Assembly: GCA_937912125.1 (NCBI GenBank)
Contig: CALDOK010000208.1
Span: forward strand, 1-46,505
Direction of reading: 5' to 3'
DNA: 46,505 bases
Source of the DNA: an uncultured Pseudomonadota bacterium
GTDB lineage: Bacteria; Myxococcota_A; UBA796; JAFGLY01
Below, piece after piece: positions 18,459 to 26,871 of this stretch (the first letter of the stretch is position 1; every line of letters starts with the position of its first letter). A program made the position numbers and the translations under genes. The notes below the pieces were generated by a model that searched no databases, had not been told where the DNA came from, and saw only the letters and a program-made list of their open reading frames with translations.

Positions 18459-19307
18459 TCAGCCCAGCTTCAACAGCCGCCGGGCGTTGCCCTCGCGCAG
18501 GCCCGCCCACTGAGCGGCGCTCAGAGCGGGGATCTCCCCGTACTTGCGGGCGATCCAGGGCAGCTCCAGGCGGGGCAGCTGCCGCAGCCAGGCGCTGGGC
18601 AGGGTGACGGGAAAGTCCGAGCCGAACAGCAGTCGATCCCCAAGGCCTGCGGCCATCAGGGTGGCCAGGACCTGGATCCGCATGAGCTTGGGGTAGGTGC
18701 CCAAGGCCGCCAGATCGATCCACACCTTGGGGTGCCAGAAGGCGACGGTGGCCAGGGTCTCGGTCCATGGGGCGCCGGCGTGGGCCGCGATGACCGTGAG
18801 CTCGGGGTAGCGCAGCACCACCTCGTCGAGCTGGAAGGGGTGGCCCAGCCGCTGGGCCACCGTGGGGATCACCGAGCCCAGGTGGATGAGCAGGGGAAGA
18901 TCGTGCTCGATGCAGGCTTCGTACAGAGGAAAGCAGGCCGGGTCGGTGATGTCCACGTAGCCGAACTCGCCGATGCCCAAGAACCCGTGGACCTCCACAC
19001 AGCGGCGCACCGCGCCGGCGATGTCCTTCTCGTGGAAGGGATCGACCATGCCGAAGCCGATGAAGCGATCCGGGTGGGCCGACACCAGGGCGGCGTGGCG
19101 GTCGTTGTCGTGGCGGAAGCCGGCACAGGGCGGGCTGGCCAAGACAACGCTGCGCTCGATGCCGCCCCGATCCATGTCGGCCAACAGCGCCGCCACTGGC
19201 GGTTCTTCGCCCAGGGCCACGGGCCCCTGCTCGAGGAAGCGCATGATCCGCGGGTCCACCACATCGGCCCGACAGGAGAGGTGGGTGTGAATGTCGATGA
19301 CGCCCAT
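18459..19307 (-). CDS. Amidohydrolase family 2 protein
   Basis: A 282-residue TIM-barrel metal hydrolase. The metal ligands are visible as DIHTHLS at the N-terminus, IHLG near 162, VIAAHAG near 193 and LFGSDFP near 250; it ends in GNARRLLKLG as in many Amidohydro_2 proteins. Such enzymes hydrolyse or decarboxylate small cyclic or aromatic substrates; this one is unassigned. No signal peptide, so cytoplasmic. It begins 12 nt after the receiver-kinase stop, so the two are probably co-transcribed. Confidence 0.85.
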   Translation of the reverse strand: MGVIDIHTHLSCRADVVDPRIMRFLEQGPVALGEEPPVAALLADMDRGGIERSVVLASPPCAGFRHDNDRHAALVSAHPDRFIGFGMVDPFHEKDIAGAVRRCVEVHGFLGIGEFGYVDITDPACFPLYEACIEHDLPLLIHLGSVIPTVAQRLGHPFQLDEVVLRYPELTVIAAHAGAPWTETLATVAFWHPKVWIDLAALGTYPKLMRIQVLATLMAAGLGDRLLFGSDFPVTLPSAWLRQLPRLELPWIARKYGEIPALSAAQWAGLREGNARRLLKLG

Positions 19308-19319
19308 GGAACGTTCCCT

Positions 19320-20408
19320 TCAGCCCCGGCTGTTGCGACGGGGGAGCGTGAACCAGACGGTGGTCCCCTTGCCCATCTCCGACTCGATCCAGATCCGCCC
19401 CCCGTGGTCCTGCACAGCCTTCTTGCAGATGGCCAGGCCGATGCCCGTGCCCTCCACCTCGTCTCGCTGGGGACCCCGGGTGAACATCTCGAACAGGCAG
19501 TCCAGGTAGGCCGTGGGGATGCCGGGGCCACGGTCGCGTACGCAGAAAATCCAATCGTCGCCCCGGGACTCGGCGCCCACGAAGACCCGAGGGCGGGTGC
19601 CGCCGCTGAACTTGACGGCGTTCGAGACCAGGTTGCGGAGTAGCTGCTCGATGAGAGGCCGGTAGCCCTGGACCGTCGGGAGCATGCCCCGGTCCACGAT
19701 GGCGCCGGAGTCTTGCAGCTCGCGCTCCACGAGCTCGAGGACGAAGCTGGTGTCGACGGGCCCGAGGGCGCTCTCGCCTCGACCCAGGCGGGCGTAGACC
19801 AGCAGATCCTCGATCAGCTCGTTCATACGCTGGGCCCCGAAGCCGATCTGGCCGAGGGCATGACGGGCGTCGGGCTCGAGCTGACCTTGGCAGCAGGTGC
19901 CCAGCAGCTCGGCATAGCCGGACACCAGGTGCAGAGGCTGGCGCAAGTCGTGGGACACCGCTGTGGCAAAACGATCGAGCTCTGCGTTGGAGCGCATCAG
20001 CTCGGCCTTGATGCGCGCATGTTCGCAGGCGTAGCGCAGGGAGCGCTCGAGGTGATCGGCGTCCACGCTCTCGCGCACCAGGAAGTCGGCCACGCCCGCG
20101 CGCATGCAGGCTATATCGTCGCCGCGGTCGGCCACCGCCGCCAGCGCCAGGAAGGCGCCCTCGAAGCCGCGCCGTCGCAAGCGCTGCACCAGGGCGTGGC
20201 CATGATCCTGGCCCAGGCCTCCGTCGAGCAGCACCACGTCGAAGCACCGCTCGGCCGCGGCGGCAGCGGCAGCGGCAGCGTCGCGGACCCGCTCCACCCT
20301 GTGACGGGGTGGATCGAAGGCCAACAAGAGCGCGGTGGCGGACGCGGCGTCCCCATCGTCGTGGGACACCAACAGGACGCGCACGACGGGCGGGACCGAG
20401 GGGGCCAT
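19320..20408 (-). CDS. Receiver-histidine kinase hybrid (soluble)
   Basis: A 362-residue protein with an N-terminal receiver domain (about 9-128; phospho-acceptor D62 in VVLLDGG) and a C-terminal kinase: H153 in TAVSHDLRQPLHLVSGYAELL, N-box NLVSNAVKFSGG, G1 RDRGPGIP, F-box LFEMFTRG and G2 GTGIGLAICKK. The kinase resembles phytochrome-type HisKA/HATPase modules. The receiver lacks a clear lysine at the usual K position (DFLVRES), so phosphorylation may be altered. A run of nine alanines (about 44-52) is encoded by GGCAGC-like repeats. No membrane helix. Confidence 0.88.
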   Translation of the reverse strand: MAPSVPPVVRVLLVSHDDGDAASATALLLAFDPPRHRVERVRDAAAAAAAAAERCFDVVLLDGGLGQDHGHALVQRLRRRGFEGAFLALAAVADRGDDIACMRAGVADFLVRESVDADHLERSLRYACEHARIKAELMRSNAELDRFATAVSHDLRQPLHLVSGYAELLGTCCQGQLEPDARHALGQIGFGAQRMNELIEDLLVYARLGRGESALGPVDTSFVLELVERELQDSGAIVDRGMLPTVQGYRPLIEQLLRNLVSNAVKFSGGTRPRVFVGAESRGDDWIFCVRDRGPGIPTAYLDCLFEMFTRGPQRDEVEGTGIGLAICKKAVQDHGGRIWIESEMGKGTTVWFTLPRRNSRG

Positions 20409-20581
20409 AGAGTGCTTCGTTGCCGAGCGATTCCCCTCCTATGGCAACCGCTGGCCGCAGTCCATGCCCAAAGCTGCATTCGACCCAAGCCCGGCTACGC
20501 CGCGCCCATCGCACACCGCTGCTGCGCCAACCACGACATCTGCACAAAAAAGGCGAGGTGATCACCGCCCACAAAAGGTGT

Positions 20582-21799
20582 ATGTCCAGCACGATGGCCA
20601 AGCTCACCTCCCACCCCCCGCTGCGCGCGCTGGCGCTGGCCCTAGGCAGCGCGCTGGTGCTGGGGCTGCTGCTGGGCCAGGGCAACGAGCTGTGGCTGCC
20701 CCCCGCCCTGCAAGAGCTGGGGCACCCCCTGTACCGGGTGGCCTTCTGGATCACCCTGCCTGCCCAGTGGCTGGTGCTGCTGGTGCTGCCCCAGACCGAC
20801 CACCACACGCCCGCACCCAACGTCCCTGCGGCGGCCGTCATCACAGGCCTGAGCCTGGGCCTGGCCTGGCTGGCCCTCTCCACCAGCCCCAAGGGCAGGC
20901 CGGAGCCCGAGGAGCCCGAGCCCAGCCGGCGCGATCTCCTGGGCACCATCGCCGTGGGCCTGGGCGGGGCGACGATGCTGAGCGGCCTGGGGTTTGGCCT
21001 CTGGGGCGTGCTCATCGAGCCCGCCCGCCTGAAGCTCCGGCGCTACACGGTGCCCATCCGCGGCCTGCCTGCCTGGGCCGAGGGCCTGCAGATCGTCCAG
21101 CTGAGCGACACCCACTACGGCCCCTATGTGCCCATGACGCACCTCCGACGGGCCGTGGCCATGGCCAACGGCCTCGGCGCCGACCTGGTGGCCCTGACCG
21201 GCGACTACGTACACCGCACAGCCCGCGCCATCCCCGACGGCATCGGGGTGCTCTGCGGGCTCGAGGCCCGCCTGGGGCGGGTCGCCGTGCTGGGCAACCA
21301 CGACCACTGGGAGGGCGCGGAGGCCTGCTGGGACGCCTTCAGCCGCGGCGACGTGCGGTGCATCGACCGCCAGCATGTCTACCTGGGGCCCGACGGCCTG
21401 CACGATGAACACGGCCCCGACCGCCTCTGCCTGGCCGGCCTGGGCGACCTGTGGGAAGCCCCGCACCCGCCCCAAGAGGCCCTGGTGGGCGTGCCGGCCG
21501 ACACCCCGCGCATCGTGCTCTCCCACAACCCCGACTACGCCGAGAAGATCCCAGAGGACCTGCGGGTGGACCTGATGCTGTCCGGCCACACCCACGGCGG
21601 CCAGGTCTTCGTCCCGGGCAAGGGCACCCCCAAGGTGCCCTCCAACTACGGCCAGTGGTACGCAGGCGGTGTGTGCCAGGGACCCCACTGCCCCGTGGTG
21701 GTCAGCCGCGGCGTGGGCATGGCCTATCTGCCCGTGCGCATCGGGGTGCCCCCCGAGATCGTGCTGGTCACCCTGACCCGAGCCCCGGAGCCGACGTGA
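20582..21799 (+). CDS. Membrane-anchored metallophosphoesterase (YkuE/YaeI-like)
   Basis: About 405 residues. The N-terminus has three predicted membrane helices, then a twin-arginine-like SRRDLLG followed by a fourth hydrophobic stretch. The calcineurin-like domain shows QLSDTHYG, TGDYV, GNHDHW, LSHNPDYAE and SGHTHGGQ in order, the full dinuclear metal site. Relatives include YkuE/YaeI (UDP-diacylglucosamine-type hydrolases). The start is uncertain: ATG 20582 is chosen, ATG 20594 and GTG 20558 are alternatives. It diverges from the receiver-kinase and is coupled by a 4-nt overlap (GTGA) to the glyoxalase II gene. Confidence 0.85.
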   Translation: MSSTMAKLTSHPPLRALALALGSALVLGLLLGQGNELWLPPALQELGHPLYRVAFWITLPAQWLVLLVLPQTDHHTPAPNVPAAAVITGLSLGLAWLALSTSPKGRPEPEEPEPSRRDLLGTIAVGLGGATMLSGLGFGLWGVLIEPARLKLRRYTVPIRGLPAWAEGLQIVQLSDTHYGPYVPMTHLRRAVAMANGLGADLVALTGDYVHRTARAIPDGIGVLCGLEARLGRVAVLGNHDHWEGAEACWDAFSRGDVRCIDRQHVYLGPDGLHDEHGPDRLCLAGLGDLWEAPHPPQEALVGVPADTPRIVLSHNPDYAEKIPEDLRVDLMLSGHTHGGQVFVPGKGTPKVPSNYGQWYAGGVCQGPHCPVVVSRGVGMAYLPVRIGVPPEIVLVTLTRAPEPT

Positions 21800-22557
21800 C
21801 GCCCCTGCCTGTGTCCCCAGTGCCCTGCCTGAGCGACAACTACGCCTGGTGCTTCGCCACCGGGGAGGGTGAGGCCGCCGTGGTGGACCCGGGAGCGGCC
21901 GAGCCCGTGCAGCGCTGGCTCGCCCTGCAGGGACTGCGCCTGCGGACCATCCTGCTGACCCATCACCACGGGGACCACACCGGGGGCGCATGGGGCCTCC
22001 ACCAGTCCACGGGAGCTTCCATCGTAGGCGCCAGCGCCGATGAGCACAGGCTGCCGCCGCTGGACTGGGCGGTGCAGGAGGGAGACCGGCTCGAGCTCGG
22101 GCTCCACCGCGCGCGGGTGCTGGCGGTCCCGGGCCACACCAGCGGCCACATCGCCTTCGTCGTGGGCGACGTGCTCTTCGCCGGCGATGCGCTGTTCGCC
22201 TACGGCTGCGGCCGCGTCTTCGAGGGCAGCATGGCCCAGATGTGGGCCAGCCTGGACCGCCTGCGGCAGATCCCAGACGCCGCTCGCCTGTGCTGCGGCC
22301 ATGAGTACACCAGCGCCAACCTGCGCTTCGCCCGCCACCTCGAGCCCGAGCGAGACGAGCTGATCGACGCCGCGGTGCGCTGCATCGGCCAGCGCCAGCA
22401 GGGGCTGCCCACCCTGCCTGCGTCCATGGACGAGCAGCGGGCCCTCAACCCCTTCCTGCGCTGCGACGAGCCCGAGCTGCAGGCAGTCCTGGGGCTCGAG
22501 GGGTTGAGCCCCTCTGAGGTCTTCGCCCACATCCGGGGCCGCAAGGACGCCTTCTAA
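21796..22557 (+). CDS. gloB: Hydroxyacylglutathione hydrolase (glyoxalase II)
   Basis: A 253-residue metallo-beta-lactamase-fold thioesterase that hydrolyses S-lactoylglutathione in methylglyoxal detoxification. It starts with the family signature VPCLSDNYAW, then the metal motif THHHGDHTGG, GHTSGHI, FAGDALFAYGCGRVFEG, CGHEYTSANLRFA and the C-terminal NPFLR. The start is GTG 21796, overlapping the preceding stop, which gives the correct N-terminus length. The stop shares bases with the convergent selenoperoxiredoxin stop. Confidence 0.9.
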   Translation: MTPLPVSPVPCLSDNYAWCFATGEGEAAVVDPGAAEPVQRWLALQGLRLRTILLTHHHGDHTGGAWGLHQSTGASIVGASADEHRLPPLDWAVQEGDRLELGLHRARVLAVPGHTSGHIAFVVGDVLFAGDALFAYGCGRVFEGSMAQMWASLDRLRQIPDAARLCCGHEYTSANLRFARHLEPERDELIDAAVRCIGQRQQGLPTLPASMDEQRALNPFLRCDEPELQAVLGLEGLSPSEVFAHIRGRKDAF

Positions 22558-23144
22558 GGCGCGGCCTGATCCGGCGTCGGGGCCGCTCCGAACAGGGCCT
22601 TGCAGTCCGCCAGCACGTCGGCCGGGTGGGTGCCAACGCTCACGTCGTCATAGCGCAGCACCTGCTGACCCTGGGCGTCCAGCACCACGGTGATGCGCGA
22701 GGGCATAGGCGAGAGCTTGCCTGAGACCGCACCGTAGTGCAGCGCCAGCGCCTTGTCCTCGTCGGACCACAGGGGGAACTGGAAGCCCTCGTGCTGGGAC
22801 CACTCACGGTTCTTCTCGGGCTTGGCGAAGCTCACGCCCACGATGCCCACACCCAGGCTCTCGAACTCACCCCAGAGGTCGCGGTACCCGCAACCCTCTT
22901 TGGTTCAACCGGGTGTCCCGGCCATGGGGTAGAACCAGAGCACCTGGGGGTGGCCCAACAGATCGGCTCCGGTGCGCTCGTGGCCGAGCTGATCGGCCAC
23001 CGCGAACTCTGGCAGGCCCAGGGCCTCGGCAGGTCGGCTGCCCACCAGGACGACGCCATCGGCGCTGGTGGCGGGCACAGCCGACTCGGCGCTCACGGAG
23101 CAACCGACCAGCGCCATGACTCCGAAAAACGCAAAGGAACGCAT
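22554..23144 (-). CDS. Selenocysteine-containing peroxiredoxin lipoprotein (BCP/PrxQ type), TGA at 22905-22907 read as Sec
   Basis: The gene encodes 196 residues if the in-frame TGA is read through. It begins with a lipoprotein signal (lipobox LVGC, Cys15). The thioredoxin-fold core has LWFYPMAGTPG, then TGA as codon 80, then TKEGCGYRD. In BCP/PrxQ this position is the peroxidatic cysteine (TPGCTKEAC), and C85 matches the resolving cysteine five residues on. Frame and homology continue without a shift through GIVGVSFAKPEKN, LWSDED and SRITVVLDAQG. A hairpin suited to a bacterial SECIS follows the TGA. It should reduce peroxides in the periplasm as a lipid-anchored enzyme. Ribosome binding site GGGAGG precedes ATG 23144; SDR gene 19 nt upstream. 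Read literally it would split into 79- and ~98-residue pieces. Confidence 0.88.
22874..22899 (-). promoter_or_regulatory. Candidate bacterial SECIS element
   Basis: On the minus strand a hairpin begins 6 nt after the UGA. AGAGG (22899-22895) pairs with CCUCU (22878-22874), there is one bulged G, then UUGCGG pairs with CCGCGA around a GUA loop (22887-22885). The loop starts 18 nt after the UGA and begins with G. Both fit the published bacterial SECIS rules (16-37 nt to the loop, G in the first two loop positions). It lies within the coding region, as in bacteria. Confidence 0.75.
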
Positions 23145-23163
23145 GAAGACCTCCCGCCGCTCT

Positions 23164-23877
23164 CTACCAAGGGATGGGCTCGCCGTCGCGGAAGAAGCAC
23201 CCAGAGGGGCCATCTGGCGGCAAGGTGGCCGCGGCGACGATGCCGAAGGCGCCTTGCTCGAGGCTGCGTGCGGCCTTGGGCCCGCCCATGTCGGTGCGGA
23301 CCCAGCCGGGACAGACCGCGTTCACCTTCACGCCGCGGTCGGCCAGCTCCACCGCCAGCACCCGGGTCAGGGCATTCAGGGCGGCCTTGGACAGCCGATA
23401 GCCGGCGTAGCGGCCCTGCATGTCGTCCAGCTGGCCCATACCCGAGGACACGTTGACGATGGTCCCACCAGCCCCCATCAGCGGGACCAGCGCCTGGCAG
23501 ACCCGCAGGGGACCCAGGGTGTTGGTCGCGAAGGTGGAGAGGACCAGCTCGGGACGCACCTCCAGGGCGGCATCGGAGCCTTCCTGCGCGGTCTCGAGGA
23601 AGACCCCGGCGTTGTTCACCAGCACGTCCAGGCGCCCGTACTGCTGCTCCAGCCACCCCGCGAGCCCCGCAGCGTCCGCGGGGCTCGTCACGTCCAACAC
23701 GACGCTGCTGACGTCCAGGCCTTCGTCCCGCAGCTGAGACGCAGCCTCCATGCCGCGTTCGGCATCCCGCGAGGTGAGCACCACGGCATAGCCGCGCTGC
23801 GCCAGCTCGCGGCAGGTCTGGAGCCCCAGGCCCCGGTTGCCGCCCGTGACCACGGCGACGGGTCGTTGCTTCTTCAT
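23164..23877 (-). CDS. Short-chain dehydrogenase/reductase (carbonyl reductase-like)
   Basis: A 237-residue SDR. The NAD(P) motif TGGNRGLG is near residue 11, with S-R at the end of the second strand (TSRDAERG) suggesting NADPH. The core has NNAGV, NVSSGMG and the catalytic YRLSK. The layout resembles carbonyl reductases (CBR1-like). GGAGG lies 5 nt before ATG 23877. It is followed after 19 nt by the selenoperoxiredoxin gene; the pair may serve carbonyl and peroxide removal, which is inference. Confidence 0.88.
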   Translation of the reverse strand: MKKQRPVAVVTGGNRGLGLQTCRELAQRGYAVVLTSRDAERGMEAASQLRDEGLDVSSVVLDVTSPADAAGLAGWLEQQYGRLDVLVNNAGVFLETAQEGSDAALEVRPELVLSTFATNTLGPLRVCQALVPLMGAGGTIVNVSSGMGQLDDMQGRYAGYRLSKAALNALTRVLAVELADRGVKVNAVCPGWVRTDMGGPKAARSLEQGAFGIVAAATLPPDGPSGCFFRDGEPIPW

Positions 23878-23989
23878 GTCGACCTCCGCCCCCAAGCTGC
23901 GCAGGGCGAGGCAGAGGTCAAGGCAGACCCCCACCAGCGGGGGCGTCAGGCCGCGGGCCGTATGGGTGCTCACCGCGCCGAGGCGGTGG

Positions 23990-24829
23990 TCAGGGCGCCT
24001 CGAGCTTGGCCGCGGACTTCTCGAAGTCGGCTCGCACCGACGGGTCGACCGCCGAGGCCGCTTTTTCCCGCAGGATGGGCGCCACCGACATGTCGCCAAG
24101 CTCCACCAGCGCCTTGGCCGCGTCACGGGCCACGTGGGTATTGCTGTCGTCCAATGCCCCGATCAGCGCGTCGCGGTCCATGGGCATGACGGTGTCGCGC
24201 ATGGCCTTGACGACGGCCTTGCGCACTGACTCGTTGCCCGAGGCCAGGGCCTGGTGGACCCGGGGCCGCAGATCGGGGTTGGCCAAGCGGGTGATGCTCT
24301 TCCAGGCCTGCTCGACCACCGCGGGCTCGCCGTGGGTGACGCCGTGCTCCACCAGCCAGGGCTCGCCCTCGGAGTATCCGAGCTTGCCCACGATGATCAC
24401 GGCCTTGCGCGCGATGGTCGCGTCGCTGTCGGCCATGGCCTTGACCACCACGGACGCAGAGGCCTGGCCCAGGTCCTTCTCGATGACCCCCAAGGCGTAG
24501 GCCCGGTTGGAGGAGACGGCGTCGGTCAGGGCCATGTGCTCGGCGGCCCCGGCCAGCCCAGGGGCCTGCATGTCCCGCAAGGCCTCGAGGGCCGCCTTGC
24601 GGAGCTCCGGGGCGGCGTCGGAGGCGGCCGCGGCCACCAGCACGTCCTGCCGATCCACCAGGCCGCGCCGGGCCATGTACTCGACACACTCGACGCGCAG
24701 CGCGAGCTCGGGCCGCTCCAGGCAGGCCACCAGCTGGTCGTCGGTGGCCTTCTTGGGGACGAAGTCGGCGGCGATGGCAGGGCCGGCCAGGACGAAGAAG
24801 CCGAGGACGAAGATGGACGAAGAGCGCAT
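23990..24829 (-). CDS. Exported HEAT-repeat protein
   Basis: A 279-residue protein with a Sec signal peptide (MRSSSIFVLGFFVLAGPAIA, probable cleavage after AIA). The rest is alpha-helical repeats of 30-35 residues with the HEAT/PBS pattern, for example SDAAPELRKAALEALRDM, SDATIARKAVIIVGKLG, GNESVRKAVVKAMRD and SNTHVARDAAKALVELG. Likely a periplasmic binding scaffold of unknown partner. AGGAGG just before ATG 24829 sets the start. It diverges from the lipoprotein gene that follows. Confidence 0.8.
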   Translation of the reverse strand: MRSSSIFVLGFFVLAGPAIAADFVPKKATDDQLVACLERPELALRVECVEYMARRGLVDRQDVLVAAAASDAAPELRKAALEALRDMQAPGLAGAAEHMALTDAVSSNRAYALGVIEKDLGQASASVVVKAMADSDATIARKAVIIVGKLGYSEGEPWLVEHGVTHGEPAVVEQAWKSITRLANPDLRPRVHQALASGNESVRKAVVKAMRDTVMPMDRDALIGALDDSNTHVARDAAKALVELGDMSVAPILREKAASAVDPSVRADFEKSAAKLEAP

Positions 24830-24950
24830 GGAACCTCCTGCTCGCACAAGCCAGCCCTATCGCCCAGCTTGCGGGAGGCCAAGCCGTGCATCGGCCGATC
24901 CGCACGGACGCGCTAAAGACCCTTGGTCCTCCACGCCCAGGCAGCTCGCC

Positions 24951-25799
24951 ATCTCTCTTCGAAGCCCCATCCTGGCCGCGGCGCTCGTCGGCTGCTCCAC
25001 CAGCGCGCCGGGGTCCCCTCCCCAGGGCAGCATCCACGAGCGCATGGAGCGCTACGAGCAGGCCCTGACCGAGGGGCCGAGCAGCATCGAGGACAAGCTC
25101 GCCGCCTGCCGCAGCCTGGGCGACCCAGACCTGGCCGGAGACTGCGCCCACGCCGTAGTGCACCGGGCCGTGATGCGCAGCGATGGCGATCCTGCCGTGC
25201 TCTGCCCCCAGGTGCCCCCAGGCCTGTGGCGGGCCGAGTGCTGGTTCGAGGCGGCCGAGACCACCGCGCGAAAGGACAAGAAGCGCGCCATCGAGCTGTG
25301 CGATCTCGCCGAGCCCTTCCGCGAAGACTGCCGGCAGCACCTCTGGCAGGGCCAGCTCAAGAGGATGGTGGACCGCACGGGGCCCCGGCACTTCGCCCAG
25401 CAGCTCGAGCGGGCCCAGGCCCTGCACGACCTCTGGGCCAGGCTGCTGCACGACGATCCGGAGCAGAGCTTCCGGTTCTGGCGCCGCTTCTACCAGGCCG
25501 GGCTGGGGGGCATGGTCCCCCTGGATCTGGCGGTCTGCGACGATCTCCCCGACCTCCACCGGGAGCGCTGCATCGACGCGGGCAGCGCCACATGGATCGG
25601 CCACCTCGAGCAGGCCATCCTGGACCCCAAGAAAGAACGGATCGTCTGCACCAGCGCGGAGCTGGGCGATCTGGTTCAGGCCTGGGCCGTCATGGGGCCT
25701 CCCGTTGCGGCCCTGTCCCACCCGCGGCTGGAGCTGGCGGCCCAGGAGTTCCAGCAGAACAGCTGCCTGCTGCTGGAGCCCGGAAGCAACCAACCCTGA
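24951..25799 (+). CDS. Lipoprotein of unknown function, no canonical start codon
   Basis: The frame encodes a lipoprotein signal (ISLRSPILAAALVGCSTS, lipobox LVGC) and about 265 mature residues. Repeated short cysteine motifs (LAACRSLGDPDLAGDCAHAVV, ECWFEAAE, LCDLAEPFREDCRQ, RERCIDAG) suggest helical disulfide-linked repeats. No ATG/GTG/TTG lies just before the signal; the codon at the expected place is ATC (24951). The next in-frame ATG upstream is 24828, adding about 41 residues, and an internal ATG is at 25044. The gene may have lost its start, use a rare one, or contain a sequence error. No family was recognised. Confidence 0.6.
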   Translation: MSLRSPILAAALVGCSTSAPGSPPQGSIHERMERYEQALTEGPSSIEDKLAACRSLGDPDLAGDCAHAVVHRAVMRSDGDPAVLCPQVPPGLWRAECWFEAAETTARKDKKRAIELCDLAEPFREDCRQHLWQGQLKRMVDRTGPRHFAQQLERAQALHDLWARLLHDDPEQSFRFWRRFYQAGLGGMVPLDLAVCDDLPDLHRERCIDAGSATWIGHLEQAILDPKKERIVCTSAELGDLVQAWAVMGPPVAALSHPRLELAAQEFQQNSCLLLEPGSNQP

Positions 25800-25890
25800 G
25801 CGGTGTTGACGCCGCCGCTGCAGTGACTAACGGTTGCGGCCGGACACCCAATCCCTGCATCGACTCGCAGACCACACGGAGCGACTCGAG

Positions 25891-26871
25891 ATGATCTCTA
25901 CGAGCAACCTGGGCAAGACCTATGGCCCACTCCACGCCGTCCAAGGGGTCACGCTGGAGATCCAGCGTGGCGAGGTGGTGGGCTTGCTGGGCCAGAACGG
26001 CGCCGGCAAGACCACCATCATGAAGATGATCACCGGCTTCCTCGAGCCCAGCGCCGGCACCGTGCTGCTGGACGGCGTGGACGTGCTCGAGGACCGAATC
26101 GGCGTACAGCGGCGCATCGGCTACCTGCCCGAGAACGCCCCCCTGTACCCGGAGATGCTGGTGCAGGACTACCTGCTGTGGATGGCCTCCCTGCGCGGCA
26201 TCCCCGAGCCGGATCAGGCCGCGGCGGTGATCCGAGCCGCCCGGGCCACGGGGCTCGAGGGCCACATGCTGCGCCCCATCGGCCAGCTGTCCAAGGGCTA
26301 CCGCCAGCGGGTGGGCATCGCTCAGGCCATCGTGCACCAGCCCGAGGTGCTGATCTTCGATGAGCCCACCAACGGGCTCGATCCCGTGCAGATCGAGTCC
26401 ATCCGCGAGCTGATCCGCAGCCTGGCCCACACCAGCACCGTGCTCATCTCCACCCACATCCTGCAGGAGGTCGAGGCGGTCTGCGACCGCGTGCTGGTGC
26501 TCATCGACGGCCGGCTGGTCGCCGACGGGCCCCTGGACAGCCTGCGGGCCAGCCGAGTGGTGCTGCTGTCGGTGGCCGAAGGCGACGCAGACGTGCCCCG
26601 CGAGCTGGCGGGCATCGACGGCGTGGTCGAGGTCCTGCGGCGCGGGCCCGACGAGAGCCTGCCCGGCTTCACCCAGTGGGCTGTGCACTACCAGAGCGAC
26701 CTGCCCCCCACCCCGGCCATCGTGCGCGCCGCGGTGCAGGCGGGCTGGACCGTCGGCGCCGCCGCCCCCGAGCGCATCAGCCTGCAGGCGGCCTTCCAGC
26801 GGCTGCAGGCCGAGGTGGCCATGGAGCGCCGCACCGTGAGCGGCTTGGTCCAGAAGGGGGTGCGCCCATGA
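25891..26871 (+). CDS. ABC transporter ATP-binding protein (GldA/NatA-like)
   Basis: A 326-residue ATPase: Walker A GQNGAGKTT, signature LSKGYRQRVG, Walker B VLIFDEPTNGLDP, H-loop ISTHIL. The C-terminal extension (about 230-326) is typical for drug/GldA-type ATPases. ATG 25891 has GGAG 9 nt upstream. Its end overlaps the permease start by 4 nt (ATGA). It energises the membrane protein encoded next. Confidence 0.92.
   Translation: MISTSNLGKTYGPLHAVQGVTLEIQRGEVVGLLGQNGAGKTTIMKMITGFLEPSAGTVLLDGVDVLEDRIGVQRRIGYLPENAPLYPEMLVQDYLLWMASLRGIPEPDQAAAVIRAARATGLEGHMLRPIGQLSKGYRQRVGIAQAIVHQPEVLIFDEPTNGLDPVQIESIRELIRSLAHTSTVLISTHILQEVEAVCDRVLVLIDGRLVADGPLDSLRASRVVLLSVAEGDADVPRELAGIDGVVEVLRRGPDESLPGFTQWAVHYQSDLPPTPAIVRAAVQAGWTVGAAAPERISLQAAFQRLQAEVAMERRTVSGLVQKGVRP

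Noticed and set aside
18376..21015. A single very long minus-strand reading frame of 879 codons
   Set aside because: It lies antisense to or out of frame with the amidohydrolase, receiver-kinase and phosphoesterase genes, and its Arg/Gly/Pro-rich translation is typical of shadow frames in GC-rich DNA.
22554..23213. Peroxiredoxin pseudogene split by a nonsense mutation
   Set aside because: The TGA is the only lesion, falls exactly on the peroxidatic Cys codon, and is followed by a SECIS-like hairpin; selenocysteine explains all three.
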